Origin: Piscinibacter sp.
Lineage (GTDB): Bacteria; Pseudomonadota; Gammaproteobacteria; Burkholderiales; Burkholderiaceae_C
DNA: 64,000 nt
Direction of reading: 5' to 3'
Assembly: GCA_016706565.1 (NCBI GenBank)
Contig: JADJJI010000011.1
Span: 124,001 to 188,000 of the forward strand
Position 1 is the first letter of the stretch, and each line of letters opens with the position of its first letter. Made by a program: the position numbers and the translations under genes. Below are positions 8,383-21,538 of this stretch, piece after piece. A model generated the notes under the pieces. The model was given only the letters and a program-made list of their open reading frames with translations, ran no database searches and was not told the DNA's origin.

Positions 8383-9246
8383 ATGGCTGCCGACGCTCAA
8401 CATGGACCCACTGCCGGTGAATACATCGGCCATCACCTTCAGCACCTGCGCTCGAAAGAGCAGCTGAACATCGTCGACTTCACGGTCTTCAACGTCGACA
8501 CGCTGGTCTGGTCGATCCTGATGGGCGTTCTCGGCCTGTGGGTGCTGCGCGGCGTTGCCAAGCGCGTCACCTCCGGCGTGCCGGGGCGACTGCAGGCTGC
8601 CGTCGAGCTGGTGCTCGAGATGGTCGACAACCAGGCCAAGTCGATCGTTCACAACGCGCAGTCGCGCAAGTTCGTCGGCCCGCTGGCGCTGACCGTGTTC
8701 ATCTGGATCTTCCTGATGAACTCGATGGACTTCCTGCCCGTCGACCTGATCCCGCGCATCTGGGAGTGGATCTACGGCGCCGCCGGCCACGACCCGCACC
8801 ACGCCTACATGCGCGTCGTGCCCACCGCCGACCTCTCGGCCACGCTGGGCATGTCGATCGGCGTGCTGCTGGTGTGCCTGTACTACAACGTGAAGATCAA
8901 GGGCCTGGGCGGCTGGATCCACGAGCTGTTCTCGGCCCCGTTCGGCGCGCACCCGCTGCTGTGGCCGTTCAACTTCCTGATGCAGATGATCGAGTTCCTG
9001 GCCAAGACCGTCTCGCACGGCATGCGGCTGTTCGGCAACATGTACGCCGGCGAACTGGTCTTCATGCTGATCGCGCTGATGGGCGCCGCCGGCTTCGGCT
9101 CGGCCACGGGCATCTTCCTGTGGATCGGCCACATCATCGCCGGCACCGGCTGGGCGATCTTCCACATCCTGATCGTGGCGCTGCAAGCGTTCATCTTCAT
9201 GATGCTCACGCTCGTGTATGTCGGCCAGGCGCACGACGCTCACTGA
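8383..9246 (+). CDS. atpB: F-type ATP synthase F0 subunit a
   Basis: This 287-residue membrane subunit forms the two proton half-channels against the c-ring. The key helix is present with the essential Arg in KTVSHGMRLFGNMYAGE, and the C-terminal helix HILIVALQAFIFMMLTLVYVG carries the usual conserved Gln. The N-terminus (TAGEYIGHHLQHL) matches the gammaproteobacterial and betaproteobacterial type. It lies between atpI and atpE; the 54-base gap to atpE ends in CCTAGGAG, a ribosome site suited to the high output of c subunit. Confidence 0.97.
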   Translation: MAADAQHGPTAGEYIGHHLQHLRSKEQLNIVDFTVFNVDTLVWSILMGVLGLWVLRGVAKRVTSGVPGRLQAAVELVLEMVDNQAKSIVHNAQSRKFVGPLALTVFIWIFLMNSMDFLPVDLIPRIWEWIYGAAGHDPHHAYMRVVPTADLSATLGMSIGVLLVCLYYNVKIKGLGGWIHELFSAPFGAHPLLWPFNFLMQMIEFLAKTVSHGMRLFGNMYAGELVFMLIALMGAAGFGSATGIFLWIGHIIAGTGWAIFHILIVALQAFIFMMLTLVYVGQAHDAH

Positions 9247-9549
<303 letters not shown>

Positions 9550-9592
9550 TCCGCCGGCGCCCCGATCAACCTGCCCCAAGAAAGGTGTTGCC

Positions 9593-10063
9593 GTGAGTCT
9601 CAACGCAACCCTGTTTGCGCAGCTCGTGGTGTTCTTCATCCTCGCGTGGTTCACGATGAAATTCGTGTGGCCGCCGATCGTGAAGGCGCTCGATGAGCGT
9701 GCGCAGAAGATCGCCGACGGCCTGTCGGCCGCCGACAAGGCGAAGGCCGACCTCGTCAGCGCCAACAAGCGCGTCGAGGAGCAGCTCACCGCCGCCCGCA
9801 CCGACGCAGCACAGCGCCTGGCCGATGCCGAGCGCCTGGCGCAGCAGATGATCGAAGAGGCCAAGGGCCGCGCGTCCGACGAAGGCGCCAAGATCATCGC
9901 TGCCGCCAAGGCCGAAGCCGAGCAAGAAGCCGTGAAGGCCCGCGAGGCGCTGCGCGAGCAGGTGGCCGCGCTGGCCGTCAAGGGCGCCGAGCAGATCCTG
10001 CGCAAGGAGGTCAATGCCGGTGTGCACGCCGACCTGCTGTCGCGCCTGAAGACGGAGCTGTGA
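9593..10063 (+). CDS. atpF: F-type ATP synthase F0 subunit b
   Basis: This 156-residue peripheral stalk subunit has one N-terminal membrane helix ([20 protein letters not shown]) followed by a long charged coiled coil rich in Ala, Glu and Lys, ending in the delta-binding region. Length equals the E. coli protein. It starts at GTG, set by the conserved [11 protein letters not shown] start and the AAGAAAGG ribosome site upstream. Only 3 bases separate it from atpH. Confidence 0.96.
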   Translation: MSLNATLFAQLVVFFILAWFTMKFVWPPIVKALDERAQKIADGLSAADKAKADLVSANKRVEEQLTAARTDAAQRLADAERLAQQMIEEAKGRASDEGAKIIAAAKAEAEQEAVKAREALREQVAALAVKGAEQILRKEVNAGVHADLLSRLKTEL

Positions 10064-10066
10064 TCC

Positions 10067-10600
10067 ATGGCTGAGCTCGCAACCATCGCGCGCCCCTACG
10101 CCGAGGCCTTGTTCAAGGCCATCGGCGCAGCCGACGCCCTGGCCGTGGCGGAGCAGGTTGCCGAGCTCGCCAAGGTGGCGGGCGACAGCCAGCTGCGCCA
10201 GTTCGCCGACAGCCCGAAGACCCAGCCCGAACAGGTGTTCACGCTGGTGACCTCGGTCGTCAAGGTGGCCCTGGGCGACGCCGCGAAGAACCTGCTGCGC
10301 ACGGTGATCGACAACGGCCGCCTCGCGGCGATGCCGGAGATCGCGGCGCAGTTCCACTCGCTGGTGAACGCTCGCTCCGGCGTGTCCGACGCCACGGTGT
10401 ACAGCGCCTTCCCGATCGACGCGGCACAACTCCCCGGGGTGGTGGCCTCGCTGGAGAAGCGCTTCGGCCGCAAGCTCAATGCGAGCGTGGTGGTCGATGC
10501 GTCGCTGATCGGCGGCATCCGCGTGGTGGTCGGCGACGAGGTGCTCGACACCTCGGTGGCGGCCCGGCTCGAACAAATGAAAGTGGCGTTGACTGCTTAA
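10067..10600 (+). CDS. atpH: F-type ATP synthase F1 subunit delta
   Basis: This 177-residue subunit links the b stalk to the top of the alpha-beta hexamer. The N-terminal helical domain begins [15 protein letters not shown], the classic signature, and the C-terminal part has [28 protein letters not shown] with the conserved GG motif. It is placed between atpF and atpA as in other proteobacteria. Confidence 0.97.
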   Translation: MAELATIARPYAEALFKAIGAADALAVAEQVAELAKVAGDSQLRQFADSPKTQPEQVFTLVTSVVKVALGDAAKNLLRTVIDNGRLAAMPEIAAQFHSLVNARSGVSDATVYSAFPIDAAQLPGVVASLEKRFGRKLNASVVVDASLIGGIRVVVGDEVLDTSVAARLEQMKVALTA

Positions 10601-10653
10601 GCACCGCTTCGCGTTGTGCGCGTGAGCTGGTCCCCGTCGTCACGGAGAAAGAC

Positions 10654-12207
<1,554 letters not shown>

Positions 12208-12217
12208 GGAGCCCGTC

Positions 12218-14543
<2,326 letters not shown>

Positions 14544-14552
14544 GGAGCCGAC

Positions 14553-14972
14553 ATGGCCGCCACCATCCACGTCGACGTCGTCTCCGCGGAAGAGAGCATC
14601 TTCTCCGGCGAGGCGAAGTTCGTCGCCCTGCCGGGCGAAGCCGGCGAGCTCGGCATCCTGCCGCGCCACACGCCGCTGATCACCCGAATCAAGCCGGGTG
14701 CGGTGCGCATCGAGCGGGCCGACACCGGTGAAGAGGAGTTCGTCTTCGTCGCCGGCGGCATCCTCGAGGTGCAGCCGCACTGCGTCACCGTGCTGGCCGA
14801 CACCGCCATCCGCGGCCACGACCTCGACGAGGCCAAGGCCACGGAAGCGAAGAAGCTGGCCGAAGAAGCGATGAAGAACGCCAAGAGCGACATCGACTTC
14901 GCCGCGGCGCAAAGCGAGTTCGCGACCATGGCCGCGCAACTCGCGGCGATCCAGAAGCTGCGCCGCAAGTAA
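14553..14972 (+). CDS. atpC: F-type ATP synthase F1 subunit epsilon
   Basis: This 139-residue rotor subunit and intrinsic inhibitor has an N-terminal beta-sandwich ([38 protein letters not shown]) followed by two C-terminal helices rich in Ala, Glu and Lys. It is the last gene of the operon, 9 bases after atpD, and is followed 20 bases later by a strong terminator. Confidence 0.97.
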   Translation: MAATIHVDVVSAEESIFSGEAKFVALPGEAGELGILPRHTPLITRIKPGAVRIERADTGEEEFVFVAGGILEVQPHCVTVLADTAIRGHDLDEAKATEAKKLAEEAMKNAKSDIDFAAAQSEFATMAAQLAAIQKLRRK

Positions 14973-14992
14973 GCGCCGCGGGCTTCGCTAAC

Positions 14993-15031
14993 AACCCGCC
15001 CGGCGGCGACGCCCGGCGGGTTTCTTCTTTT
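14993..15031 (+). terminator. Rho-independent terminator of the atp operon
   Basis: AACCCGCC (14993-15000) pairs with GGCGGGTT (15015-15022), with further GC pairs possible in the loop, and the stem runs into TTTCTTCTTTT (15021-15031). It ends atpIBEFHAGDC just before the convergent AEC transporter gene. Confidence 0.85.
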
Positions 15032-15038
15032 GCGCGGG

Positions 15039-16031
15039 TTAGTCCTTGCGCACGCCGAAGGCCCAGGCGATCACCGAGAAGCTCACGAAGGCCAGTGCCG
15101 TGCTGACCATGATGATGCGCGTCACCCGGCCGTTGTCAGCGCCGTAGCGCTCGGCGAGGATGGCCACGTTGCTCGCGCTGGGCAGCGCGGCGTTGAGCAC
15201 CAGCACCAGCAACGCAAACTGCGAGATGTTCGCCCCGAGCGCATTGGCCACCACGCCGCCGCTGAGCACCAGCAGGGGATGCACCAACAGCTTGACCAGT
15301 GCCACCGGCAGGTAGTCGGCCGTCGGCGTGCGGGTGTGCGCATGCTGCTGCGCGCGCCACAGCACGGCGCCGATGGTGAACAGCGCCACCGGCGTGGCGG
15401 CATCGCCGAGCATGCGCACGATCTCCTTCACCGGTCCGGGCAGCGGCACCGACAGCGCAGCCACCGCGGCGCCGAGCGCGATGGCCCAGGGCAGCGGGTT
15501 GGAGAAAGCGCCGCGCATGGCACGGCCCAGCGGTGCCCACAGGCCGTGCTGCGTGGCCGTCTCGCTGGCCGGGCGCAGTTGCGCCAGCGCCAGGCACAGC
15601 GAACTGGTGACGACGATGTCGATCAGGATGCAGCCGATCAGCGGCCCTGCCACCTTCTCGCCCAGCAGGCCGATCAGCAGCGGGAAGCCCATGAAGCCGG
15701 AGTTGGGGAAGGCCGCGACGAGTGCACCGAAGGCGGCGTCCTTCATGGACACGCCAGGCCCCTCGGGCGAGCGGCGCAGCGTCAGCGCGATCGTGAAGCC
15801 GACCATCAGCAGCGCGCTGCCGCCCCAGATGGCGATCAGCACCGGGTCGATGAGCTGCGCGAAGGGCATGCTCGAACCGAAGCGGAACAGCATGCACGGC
15901 AGCGCGAAGAACAGCACGAAGCCGTTCAATCCCGGGATGGCCGACTCCGGAAGATAGTTGCGCTGAACGGCCAGGTAGCCGAGCAGCACGAGCGCGAAGA
16001 AGGGGAAGGTGACGGCCAGGATCGCCTGCAT
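15039..16031 (-). CDS. AEC family transporter (auxin efflux carrier type)
   Basis: A 330-residue membrane carrier with ten hydrophobic segments in two five-helix halves, the fold of the auxin efflux carrier family. The start MQAILAVTFPFFALVLLGYLA and the conserved Asn-Pro element in FSNPLPWAIALG mark the family; LKLLVHPLLV-like helices occur in the second half. Bacterial members export or import small carboxylates such as malate or malonate; the substrate here is unknown. It ends 8 bases from the atp terminator on the opposite strand. Confidence 0.87.
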   Translation of the reverse strand: MQAILAVTFPFFALVLLGYLAVQRNYLPESAIPGLNGFVLFFALPCMLFRFGSSMPFAQLIDPVLIAIWGGSALLMVGFTIALTLRRSPEGPGVSMKDAAFGALVAAFPNSGFMGFPLLIGLLGEKVAGPLIGCILIDIVVTSSLCLALAQLRPASETATQHGLWAPLGRAMRGAFSNPLPWAIALGAAVAALSVPLPGPVKEIVRMLGDAATPVALFTIGAVLWRAQQHAHTRTPTADYLPVALVKLLVHPLLVLSGGVVANALGANISQFALLVLVLNAALPSASNVAILAERYGADNGRVTRIIMVSTALAFVSFSVIAWAFGVRKD

Positions 16032-16078
16032 GGCCGCCAGTATCGCAGCGCGCCGGGTGCGCGCGGCTCACGGGTGAT

Positions 16079-16396
16079 TCAGTCCCAGTGCGCGTCGAGC
16101 TGCTGAAGCCGTTCGCGTGCCACGTGCTCGCCGTGGGCGAGCGAAATGGCGCCGAACAAGTGCGAGCGCAGATTCCAGAGGTCGGCGCGCCCCTGCGAGC
16201 GCAGGATGCGCAGCTCGACCGGCCCGCGTTGCGGCGCAGGCAGATCGTGCACGAGCGAGCGGCACAGCTGGCGGAGGAACTCGACTTCGCCGCTCTCGTC
16301 GGTCGGCTCGACTCGCTCCAGGCGGGCCAGCCGAAGGACGCTGTCGAGGGCCCGCTTCCAGCGGGTGTCGGATTGCGATTGCATGAGATGGACCAT
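16079..16396 (-). CDS. Hypothetical protein, about 105 residues
   Basis: I do not recognise this protein. From the ATG at 16396 it starts MVHLMQSQSDTRWKRALDSVLRLARLE and is charged and mainly helical by composition, without membrane segment, signal peptide or cysteines. The C-terminus DLWNLRSHLFGAISLAHGEHVARERLQQLDAH resembles helical repeats but matches no motif I know. The reading frame stays open upstream to 16507, yet the upstream part is low-complexity GC-rich sequence and looks non-coding. A second ATG at 16384 is possible. It lies 47 bases upstream of the AEC gene on the same strand and may be co-transcribed. Confidence 0.55.
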   Translation of the reverse strand: MVHLMQSQSDTRWKRALDSVLRLARLERVEPTDESGEVEFLRQLCRSLVHDLPAPQRGPVELRILRSQGRADLWNLRSHLFGAISLAHGEHVARERLQQLDAHWD

Positions 16397-16469
16397 GGTG
16401 GGCTCGACGGGGCTGCCTTCGTGGGACGGCGTTTCGGCCTGGAACGGGGGTGACGACGGACGGGAGTGT

Positions 16470-16485
16470 CGGCCGGCGCCGGCCG
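16470..16485. repeat. Perfect 16-base palindrome
   Basis: CGGCCGGCGCCGGCCG is its own reverse complement and is flanked by TGT and GCACA. It lies in the 271-base gap between the hypothetical gene at 16079-16396 and rep. It is too symmetric for a terminator without a T run, and its role is unknown. Confidence 0.4.
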
Positions 16486-16548
16486 GCACACCACAGGGCG
16501 GCGCCACGCGATCGGCACTTCACCTGAAAACGTCACCGCGAGGCGCCA

Positions 16549-16584
16549 CGCCGTGGTGCTGAAGACCACGGCGGCGTGACTTTT
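16549..16584 (+). terminator. Possible hairpin terminator or leader hairpin before rep
   Basis: CGCCGTGGT (16549-16557) pairs perfectly with ACCACGGCG (16565-16573) around a 7-base loop. TTTT follows after 7 bases at 16581-16584. The distance to the T run is long for a classical terminator, so a leader structure is also possible. No gene ends just upstream on the plus strand. Confidence 0.3.
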
Positions 16585-16626
16585 GCCCTGGGCGCGGCGT
16601 GCGCGGTCTCGCCCCGATGCCGCCGC

Positions 16627-16632
16627 TATGAT
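16627..16632 (+). promoter_or_regulatory. Possible -10 box for rep
   Basis: TATGAT lies 35 bases before the GTG start of rep. The -35 region is not recognisable. The assignment rests on the hexamer and its spacing to the start. Confidence 0.35.
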
Positions 16633-16667
16633 GACCCGCTCATCGACTGCATCGCCCGCCGCCTCCT

Positions 16668-18725
16668 GTGTCCGAACCCGCCGCTTCGCTCAACCCGGCC
16701 CAGCTCGAAGCGGTGCACCACCTCGGTGGGCCTTGTCTCGTGCTGGCCGGTGCCGGATCGGGCAAGACGCGCGTCATCACGCACAAGATCGCCCGGCTGC
16801 TGCAGGCGGGCTACGCGCCGGGCCAGATCGCGGCGATCACCTTCACCAACAAGGCCGCCGCCGAGATGCGCGAGCGTGCCAAGGCGCTGATCGGCGCGCG
16901 CGCCGCCAAGCCGCTGGTCGTCAGCACCTTCCACTCGCTGGGCGTGCGCATCCTGCGCGGCGATGGCCAGCGCATCGGGCTGAAGGAGCAGTTCAGCATC
17001 CTCGACAGCGACGACGTGCTGGGCATCCTGAAGGACGCCGGCAGCAGCACCGACAACGCCTTGGCGCGGCGCTGGCAATGGGCCATCAGCGGCTGGAAGA
17101 ACCAGGGCCTGAGCAGCGGCCAGGTCGAGCCCACCAACGACGACGAGCGAGTTGCGCAGCGGGTCATGCAGCGCTACGAGGAGCGGCTCGCGGCCTTCCA
17201 GGCGGTCGACTTCGACGACCTGATCGGCCTGCCCATGCAGTTGCTGCGCCGCGAGCCCGAGGTGCGTGCCAAGTGGCAGGACACGCTGCGCTACCTGCTC
17301 GTCGACGAGTACCAGGACACCAACGCGACGCAGTACGAGATGCTCAAGCTGCTCGCCGGCGATCGCGCCATGTTCACCGCAGTGGGCGACGACGACCAGA
17401 GCATCTACGGCTGGCGCGGCGCCACCATCGACAACCTGAAGCGCCTGCCGGTCGAGTACCCGCAGCTCAAGGTCATCGCGCTGGAGCAGAACTACCGCTC
17501 CACCGGCCACATCCTGCGCGCGGCCAACGCGGTGATCGGAAACAACCCCAAGCTGTTCGAGAAGAAGCTGTGGAGCGCCTTCGGCGACGGCGAGCCGGTG
17601 CGCGTGATCGAGTGCGACGGCGAGGAGCACGAGGCCGAGCGCGCGGTGGCCTTCATCCAGAGCCAGCGCGGCCAGGGCGGGCAGGTGGCGTTCAAGGACT
17701 TCGCCGTGCTCTACCGCGCCAACCACCAGGCCAAGGTGTTCGAGAAGGCTCTGCGCAAGGCGAGCATCCCGTACAAGGTGTCGGGCGGCCAGAGCTTCTT
17801 CGATCGCGCCGAGATCAAGGACCTGTGCGCCTGGCTGCGCCTGCTCGTCAACAACGACGACGACCCGGCCTTCCTGCGCGCCGTGGCCACCCCCAAGCGC
17901 GGCATCGGCCACCAGACCCTGGCCAGCCTCGGCGAGTTCGCGGGCAAGTGGAAGACCAGCCTGTACGAAGCGCTGTTCGCCGACAGCCTGGGCACGGCGC
18001 TGAACGCGCGTGCGGTCGGCTCGCTGCACGAGTTCGGCCGCTACGTGAACGACCTCGAGTACCGCGCCCGCCACACCACCGGGGCCGAGGACGCGAAGGC
18101 GCTGCTGATGGGCTGGCTGAAGGACATCGCCTACGAGAAGCACCTCTACGAGGGCGAAGAGAGCGAGAAGCTCGCCGCCGCGCGCTGGTCGAACGTGATG
18201 GATTTCGTCGACTGGGTCGCGCGCCGTTGCGGCGGAGAGATCGAGAACGATGGCGGCCTGTCGGTCGAGACCGAGAAGAAGAGCGTGCTCGAGGTGGCGC
18301 AGACCATCTCGGTGATCATCAGCCTGGCCGAGCGCGGTGACGAGCAGGATGTGGTGACGTTGTCGACGCTGCACGCCGCCAAGGGTCTGGAGTGGCCGCA
18401 CGTGGTGCTCGCGGGCGTCAACGAAGGCCTGCTGCCGTTCCGCAGCGAAGACGACGAGATGACGCCGCAGCGCCTCGAGGAGGAGCGCCGGCTGATGTAC
18501 GTCGGCATCACGCGAGCGCGCACCACGCTGGCGGTGAGCACGCTGCGCCGGCGCAAGCGCGGGCGCGACACCGTGCAGGGCGTGCCCAGCCGATTCATCG
18601 GCGAGATGAAGCTGCACGAGGTGCAGGTGAAGGAAGACCCGCGCGCCAAGCTGAAGGCTCTGCGCGAGGCGGCCGCGGCGCGTGCGGCGCAGGCGGTCGT
18701 GGCCGACACGAAGGTGAACCCGTGA
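16668..18725 (+). CDS. rep: ATP-dependent DNA helicase Rep (UvrD/Rep family)
   Basis: A 685-residue superfamily 1A 3'-5' helicase that helps replication forks pass bound proteins. Motif I is G-A-G-S-G-K-T at residues 28-34, motif II is LLVDEYQDTN near 220, motif III has GDDDQSIYGWRGA, motif IV EQNYRS, and motif VI VGITRARTTL. Length matches Rep (673 in E. coli) better than UvrD (720), and the C-terminus is short, as in Rep. The start is GTG at 16668, giving MSEPAASLNPAQLEAV. The last 4 bases overlap the next gene (GTGA). Confidence 0.94.
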   Translation: MSEPAASLNPAQLEAVHHLGGPCLVLAGAGSGKTRVITHKIARLLQAGYAPGQIAAITFTNKAAAEMRERAKALIGARAAKPLVVSTFHSLGVRILRGDGQRIGLKEQFSILDSDDVLGILKDAGSSTDNALARRWQWAISGWKNQGLSSGQVEPTNDDERVAQRVMQRYEERLAAFQAVDFDDLIGLPMQLLRREPEVRAKWQDTLRYLLVDEYQDTNATQYEMLKLLAGDRAMFTAVGDDDQSIYGWRGATIDNLKRLPVEYPQLKVIALEQNYRSTGHILRAANAVIGNNPKLFEKKLWSAFGDGEPVRVIECDGEEHEAERAVAFIQSQRGQGGQVAFKDFAVLYRANHQAKVFEKALRKASIPYKVSGGQSFFDRAEIKDLCAWLRLLVNNDDDPAFLRAVATPKRGIGHQTLASLGEFAGKWKTSLYEALFADSLGTALNARAVGSLHEFGRYVNDLEYRARHTTGAEDAKALLMGWLKDIAYEKHLYEGEESEKLAAARWSNVMDFVDWVARRCGGEIENDGGLSVETEKKSVLEVAQTISVIISLAERGDEQDVVTLSTLHAAKGLEWPHVVLAGVNEGLLPFRSEDDEMTPQRLEEERRLMYVGITRARTTLAVSTLRRRKRGRDTVQGVPSRFIGEMKLHEVQVKEDPRAKLKALREAAAARAAQAVVADTKVNP

Positions 18726-19393
18726 GCCGTTTGCTGCCGATGGCCATCGCGTTGGCGGCCGCCGTGGCGATCGGCGCCGGGCTCGGCCTGCTGCCGGCAG
18801 GGTGGGTGTTCGTCGCCAAGCCGCTGACCACGGTGCTGCTCATCGCGCTGGCCTGGCCTCGCGGCGCCGACACGCCGAAGCTGCGCCGCCTCGTGCTGGT
18901 CGGGCTCGTGTTGTCGCTGGCCGGTGACGTGGCGCTGCTGTGGCCGAAGGAAGGCTTCCTGCCGGGGCTGGTCGCCTTCCTGCTCGCGCACCTGGCCTAC
19001 ATCGCCGCGTTCTGCACGCGCGCGCGCTTCCTGTCGAGGTGGACTCCCTTCGCCGCCTACGCCGTGGTGGCCGGAGCCGTCCTGATGCACTTGTGGCCGG
19101 GCGTTCCGGCGGCCCTGCGCGTGCCGGTGCTGCTCTACGTGCTGTGCCTGGCCTCGATGGCGGCGCAAGCGGCGGCGGTATGGCTTGCGGAGCGCGGCAC
19201 GGCCGACGCGGTGCTGGCGCGATCCGCAGCGATCGGCGGTGCGCTGTTCGTCGCCTCCGATGCGCTGCTGGCGACGAACAAGTTCGCCGGGCCGCTGCCG
19301 CTCGCGCCGCTGCTGGTGTTGTCGACCTACTGGGCGGCGCAGTGGTTCATCGTGGGCTCGCTGCGAGAGCGCGCTACCGCTACATCCCTTTAA
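18722..19393 (+). CDS. YhhN/TMEM86 family membrane protein (lysoplasmalogenase-like)
   Basis: A 223-residue protein with about eight hydrophobic segments. Family marks are GDVALLWP in the third or fourth helix (the conserved Gly-Asp) and GGALFVASDALLATNKF near residue 180, the typical G-x-x-x-F-x-x-S-D motif. Animal TMEM86 proteins hydrolyse lysoplasmalogens; the bacterial role is not well defined. The GTG start overlaps the rep stop. The gene converges with and overlaps the LytTR regulator by 14 bases at its 3' end. Confidence 0.85.
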   Translation: MSRLLPMAIALAAAVAIGAGLGLLPAGWVFVAKPLTTVLLIALAWPRGADTPKLRRLVLVGLVLSLAGDVALLWPKEGFLPGLVAFLLAHLAYIAAFCTRARFLSRWTPFAAYAVVAGAVLMHLWPGVPAALRVPVLLYVLCLASMAAQAAAVWLAERGTADAVLARSAAIGGALFVASDALLATNKFAGPLPLAPLLVLSTYWAAQWFIVGSLRERATATSL

Positions 19394-20201
19394 AGAGCCC
19401 CGTGAAGCTGCGCGAGACCTCCAGTTTCTCCGTGTGACCCCTCACGCTGACGAGTTGGCGGCCGCGCAGGTCGCGGCTCACCCCGGCAATGGCCTTCACG
19501 TTGACCAGGGTCGAGCGGTGGATCTGCCAGAACAGCTCGGCATCGAGCTCCTCGATCAGCTCCTTGATCGGCTTGCGGATCAGCGCCTCGATCGTCGCTG
19601 TCTGCACGCGCGTGTACTTCTCGTCGGAGATGAAGAACAGCACGTCGTCCACCGGGATCATCTGGATGCTCTGGCCGACCGTGGCCTGGATCCACTTCAG
19701 TTTCGGCGCGCCGCCCGGGTTCATGTGCTGCGCCAGTCGCTGCAGCATCTGCTGCATGCCGGGCTGTGCCACGCCTTCGGCGCTGCCACGTTGGGCGATG
19801 CGCTTGCGGATGCGTTCGGCCGTCACGGCCAGCCGCTCGCGCTCGGCCGGCTTGAGCACATAGTCGGCCGCGCCCTGCTCGAAGGCCTCGACCGCGTACT
19901 CGTCGTAGGCGGTGATGAAGACGATCTCGCAGCCGGCCCAGCCATCCTCCACTTCATCGCCACAGGGCAGCTGAGCGATCGCGCGCGCCGCCTCCACGCC
20001 GGTCAAACCCGGCATGCGGATGTCGAGGAAGGCGATGTCGGGGTGATGCTGCTCGACCAACTGCAGCGCCTCGTCTCCGTTCTTCGCCTCGCCGACGATC
20101 TGCAGCGCGGGCCACACCTCGGCCAGGCGGGCGCGCAGCTGCTCGCGCATCAGCCGTTCGTCGTCGGCGATGACGGCGCGCAGGGCGGCAGGCGTGTTCA
20201 T
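19380..20201 (-). CDS. LytTR-type response regulator
   Basis: A 273-residue response regulator. The receiver domain fills about residues 6-135 with the acidic pocket D13-D14, phospho-acceptor Asp60 (in IAFLDIRMP), and a conserved Lys in YVLKP. The output is a LytTR DNA-binding domain from about 165, containing FFISDEKYTRVQT and FWQIHRSTLVNVKAI. Between them lies a Gln/Met-rich linker. The receiver has an extra 8-10 residues (CGDEVEDGWAG) before the fifth strand region, which is unusual. It overlaps the cognate LytS-type kinase gene by 4 bases. Targets are unknown; AlgR and LytR relatives control envelope or exopolysaccharide genes. Confidence 0.92.
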   Translation of the reverse strand: MNTPAALRAVIADDERLMREQLRARLAEVWPALQIVGEAKNGDEALQLVEQHHPDIAFLDIRMPGLTGVEAARAIAQLPCGDEVEDGWAGCEIVFITAYDEYAVEAFEQGAADYVLKPAERERLAVTAERIRKRIAQRGSAEGVAQPGMQQMLQRLAQHMNPGGAPKLKWIQATVGQSIQMIPVDDVLFFISDEKYTRVQTATIEALIRKPIKELIEELDAELFWQIHRSTLVNVKAIAGVSRDLRGRQLVSVRGHTEKLEVSRSFTGLFKGM

Positions 20202-21538
20202 GCGGCCATCGTAGCGCCGTCGCGCGCCTGCGCCACGTAGGGCACGGTGATCGTCACCCGCGTGCCGCTGGGCAGGTTCTCGCCCACGCTGAGCGAGGCG
20301 CGGTTGCCATACAGCAGCTGCAAGCGCTCGCGGATGTTGTTCAGCCCGATGCCGGTGCCGGCGGTGGCAGCCTTGCCGAAGCCCAGGCCCGTGTCGGCCA
20401 CCGTCACCGCCAGCTTGCCGTGCACGATCTCGGCCTTCACGGCCAGCGAGCCGCCTTCGGGCTTGGGCTCCAGGCCGTGCTTGATGGCGTTCTCCACCAG
20501 GCTCTGGATCATCATCGGCGGGAACTCCGCCGAGCGCAGGCCCTCGGGCACGTCGATCAGGGTGCTCAGGCGGTCTTCCATGCGCACCTTGAGGATCTCC
20601 AGGTAGGGCGCGATCACCGCCAGCTCGCGGCCGAGATCGCGCACGCCGTTGGCCGCCGTCTCGCGCATCGTCGGCATGCTCGCGCGCAGCAGCGCGATCA
20701 GGTTCTTCTGCATCACCGAGGCGCGCTTCGGGTCGGTCTCGATCAGGTGGTCGATCGAGGCCAGCGTGTTGAACAGGAAGTGCGGCTCCACCTGCGCCTG
20801 CATCGCCGCCATGCGCGCCTCCACCACCTGGCGCTTCAGCGACTCGGCCTCGGCCGTCTCGGTGGCCTGCGCGGCCTTCACCTCGGCCTGCAGGCGGCCC
20901 TTGTAAGTGATCTTCAGGATGATCGACATGGCGATCCACAGGAAGGCAATCTCCGGCAGCGAGTCGCCGAAGGTCGCGCGGCGCGGCTTGCGCTTCGGGG
21001 CCACCTTGACGGTGACATCAGCGGCCTTCTTCGCATCCGCCCTGGCGTCGCGGGCATCCTCGATGGCGTCGGCGATCTCCTCGCGGGCATCCTCGATGGC
21101 CTGGCGAACCTCCTCGCTGTCGGCGCCCGGCGGCACCTTGATCTCGATGCTGTTCTTGCCCAAGTGCACCGTCGGGTCGGAGGCCGCGCCGGCGGGCACC
21201 TCGGCGTTCGGGCGCACGACGATGCCCTTGCCGCTGATCGAGATCTCGACGCCGCTTCTGGCGCCGCTGGCCGCCGACTCCGGCGGTCGGGGCCCTTCCA
21301 GACGGACCACGGGTGCACTCGGCGGCGCAGGCAACTCCGCCTGCGGCGCCTCGGCCGCGAACCACTGCGGCGTCGGCCAGCTGAACGGCGGGATGTTCTG
21401 CGCGATGCCGGTGATGATCAGCAGCAGCACCGCCAGCAGCGCGAAGCGCCACCAGCTGATGCCCACCAGCCAGCTGCCGTAGGCATGGAAGGCGCTCAGC
21501 GCTGTCGCCTTGAAGGCCTGCCAGCGCCCGCGCGGCAC
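20198..21538 (-). CDS. LytS/YehU-family sensor histidine kinase
   Basis: A 446-residue kinase with a single transmembrane pair (about 29-48 and 194-210), a linker helix, and a His-kinase core. The H box is Q-V-E-P-H-F-L-F-N-T with His253 and the N box is SLVENAIKHGLEP. A glycine-rich ATP lid (GTGIGLNNIRERL) follows. The roughly 145-residue extracytoplasmic part is Pro-rich, then has beta-like VEISISGKGIVV and a highly charged helix (145-172). I do not recognise this sensor region. The gene is called from GTG 21538, which has a poor ribosome site. An ATG at 21593 is one base out of frame across a run of seven G bases, so the true start may be there. Confidence 0.88.
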   Translation of the reverse strand: MPRGRWQAFKATALSAFHAYGSWLVGISWWRFALLAVLLLIITGIAQNIPPFSWPTPQWFAAEAPQAELPAPPSAPVVRLEGPRPPESAASGARSGVEISISGKGIVVRPNAEVPAGAASDPTVHLGKNSIEIKVPPGADSEEVRQAIEDAREEIADAIEDARDARADAKKAADVTVKVAPKRKPRRATFGDSLPEIAFLWIAMSIILKITYKGRLQAEVKAAQATETAEAESLKRQVVEARMAAMQAQVEPHFLFNTLASIDHLIETDPKRASVMQKNLIALLRASMPTMRETAANGVRDLGRELAVIAPYLEILKVRMEDRLSTLIDVPEGLRSAEFPPMMIQSLVENAIKHGLEPKPEGGSLAVKAEIVHGKLAVTVADTGLGFGKAATAGTGIGLNNIRERLQLLYGNRASLSVGENLPSGTRVTITVPYVAQARDGATMAA

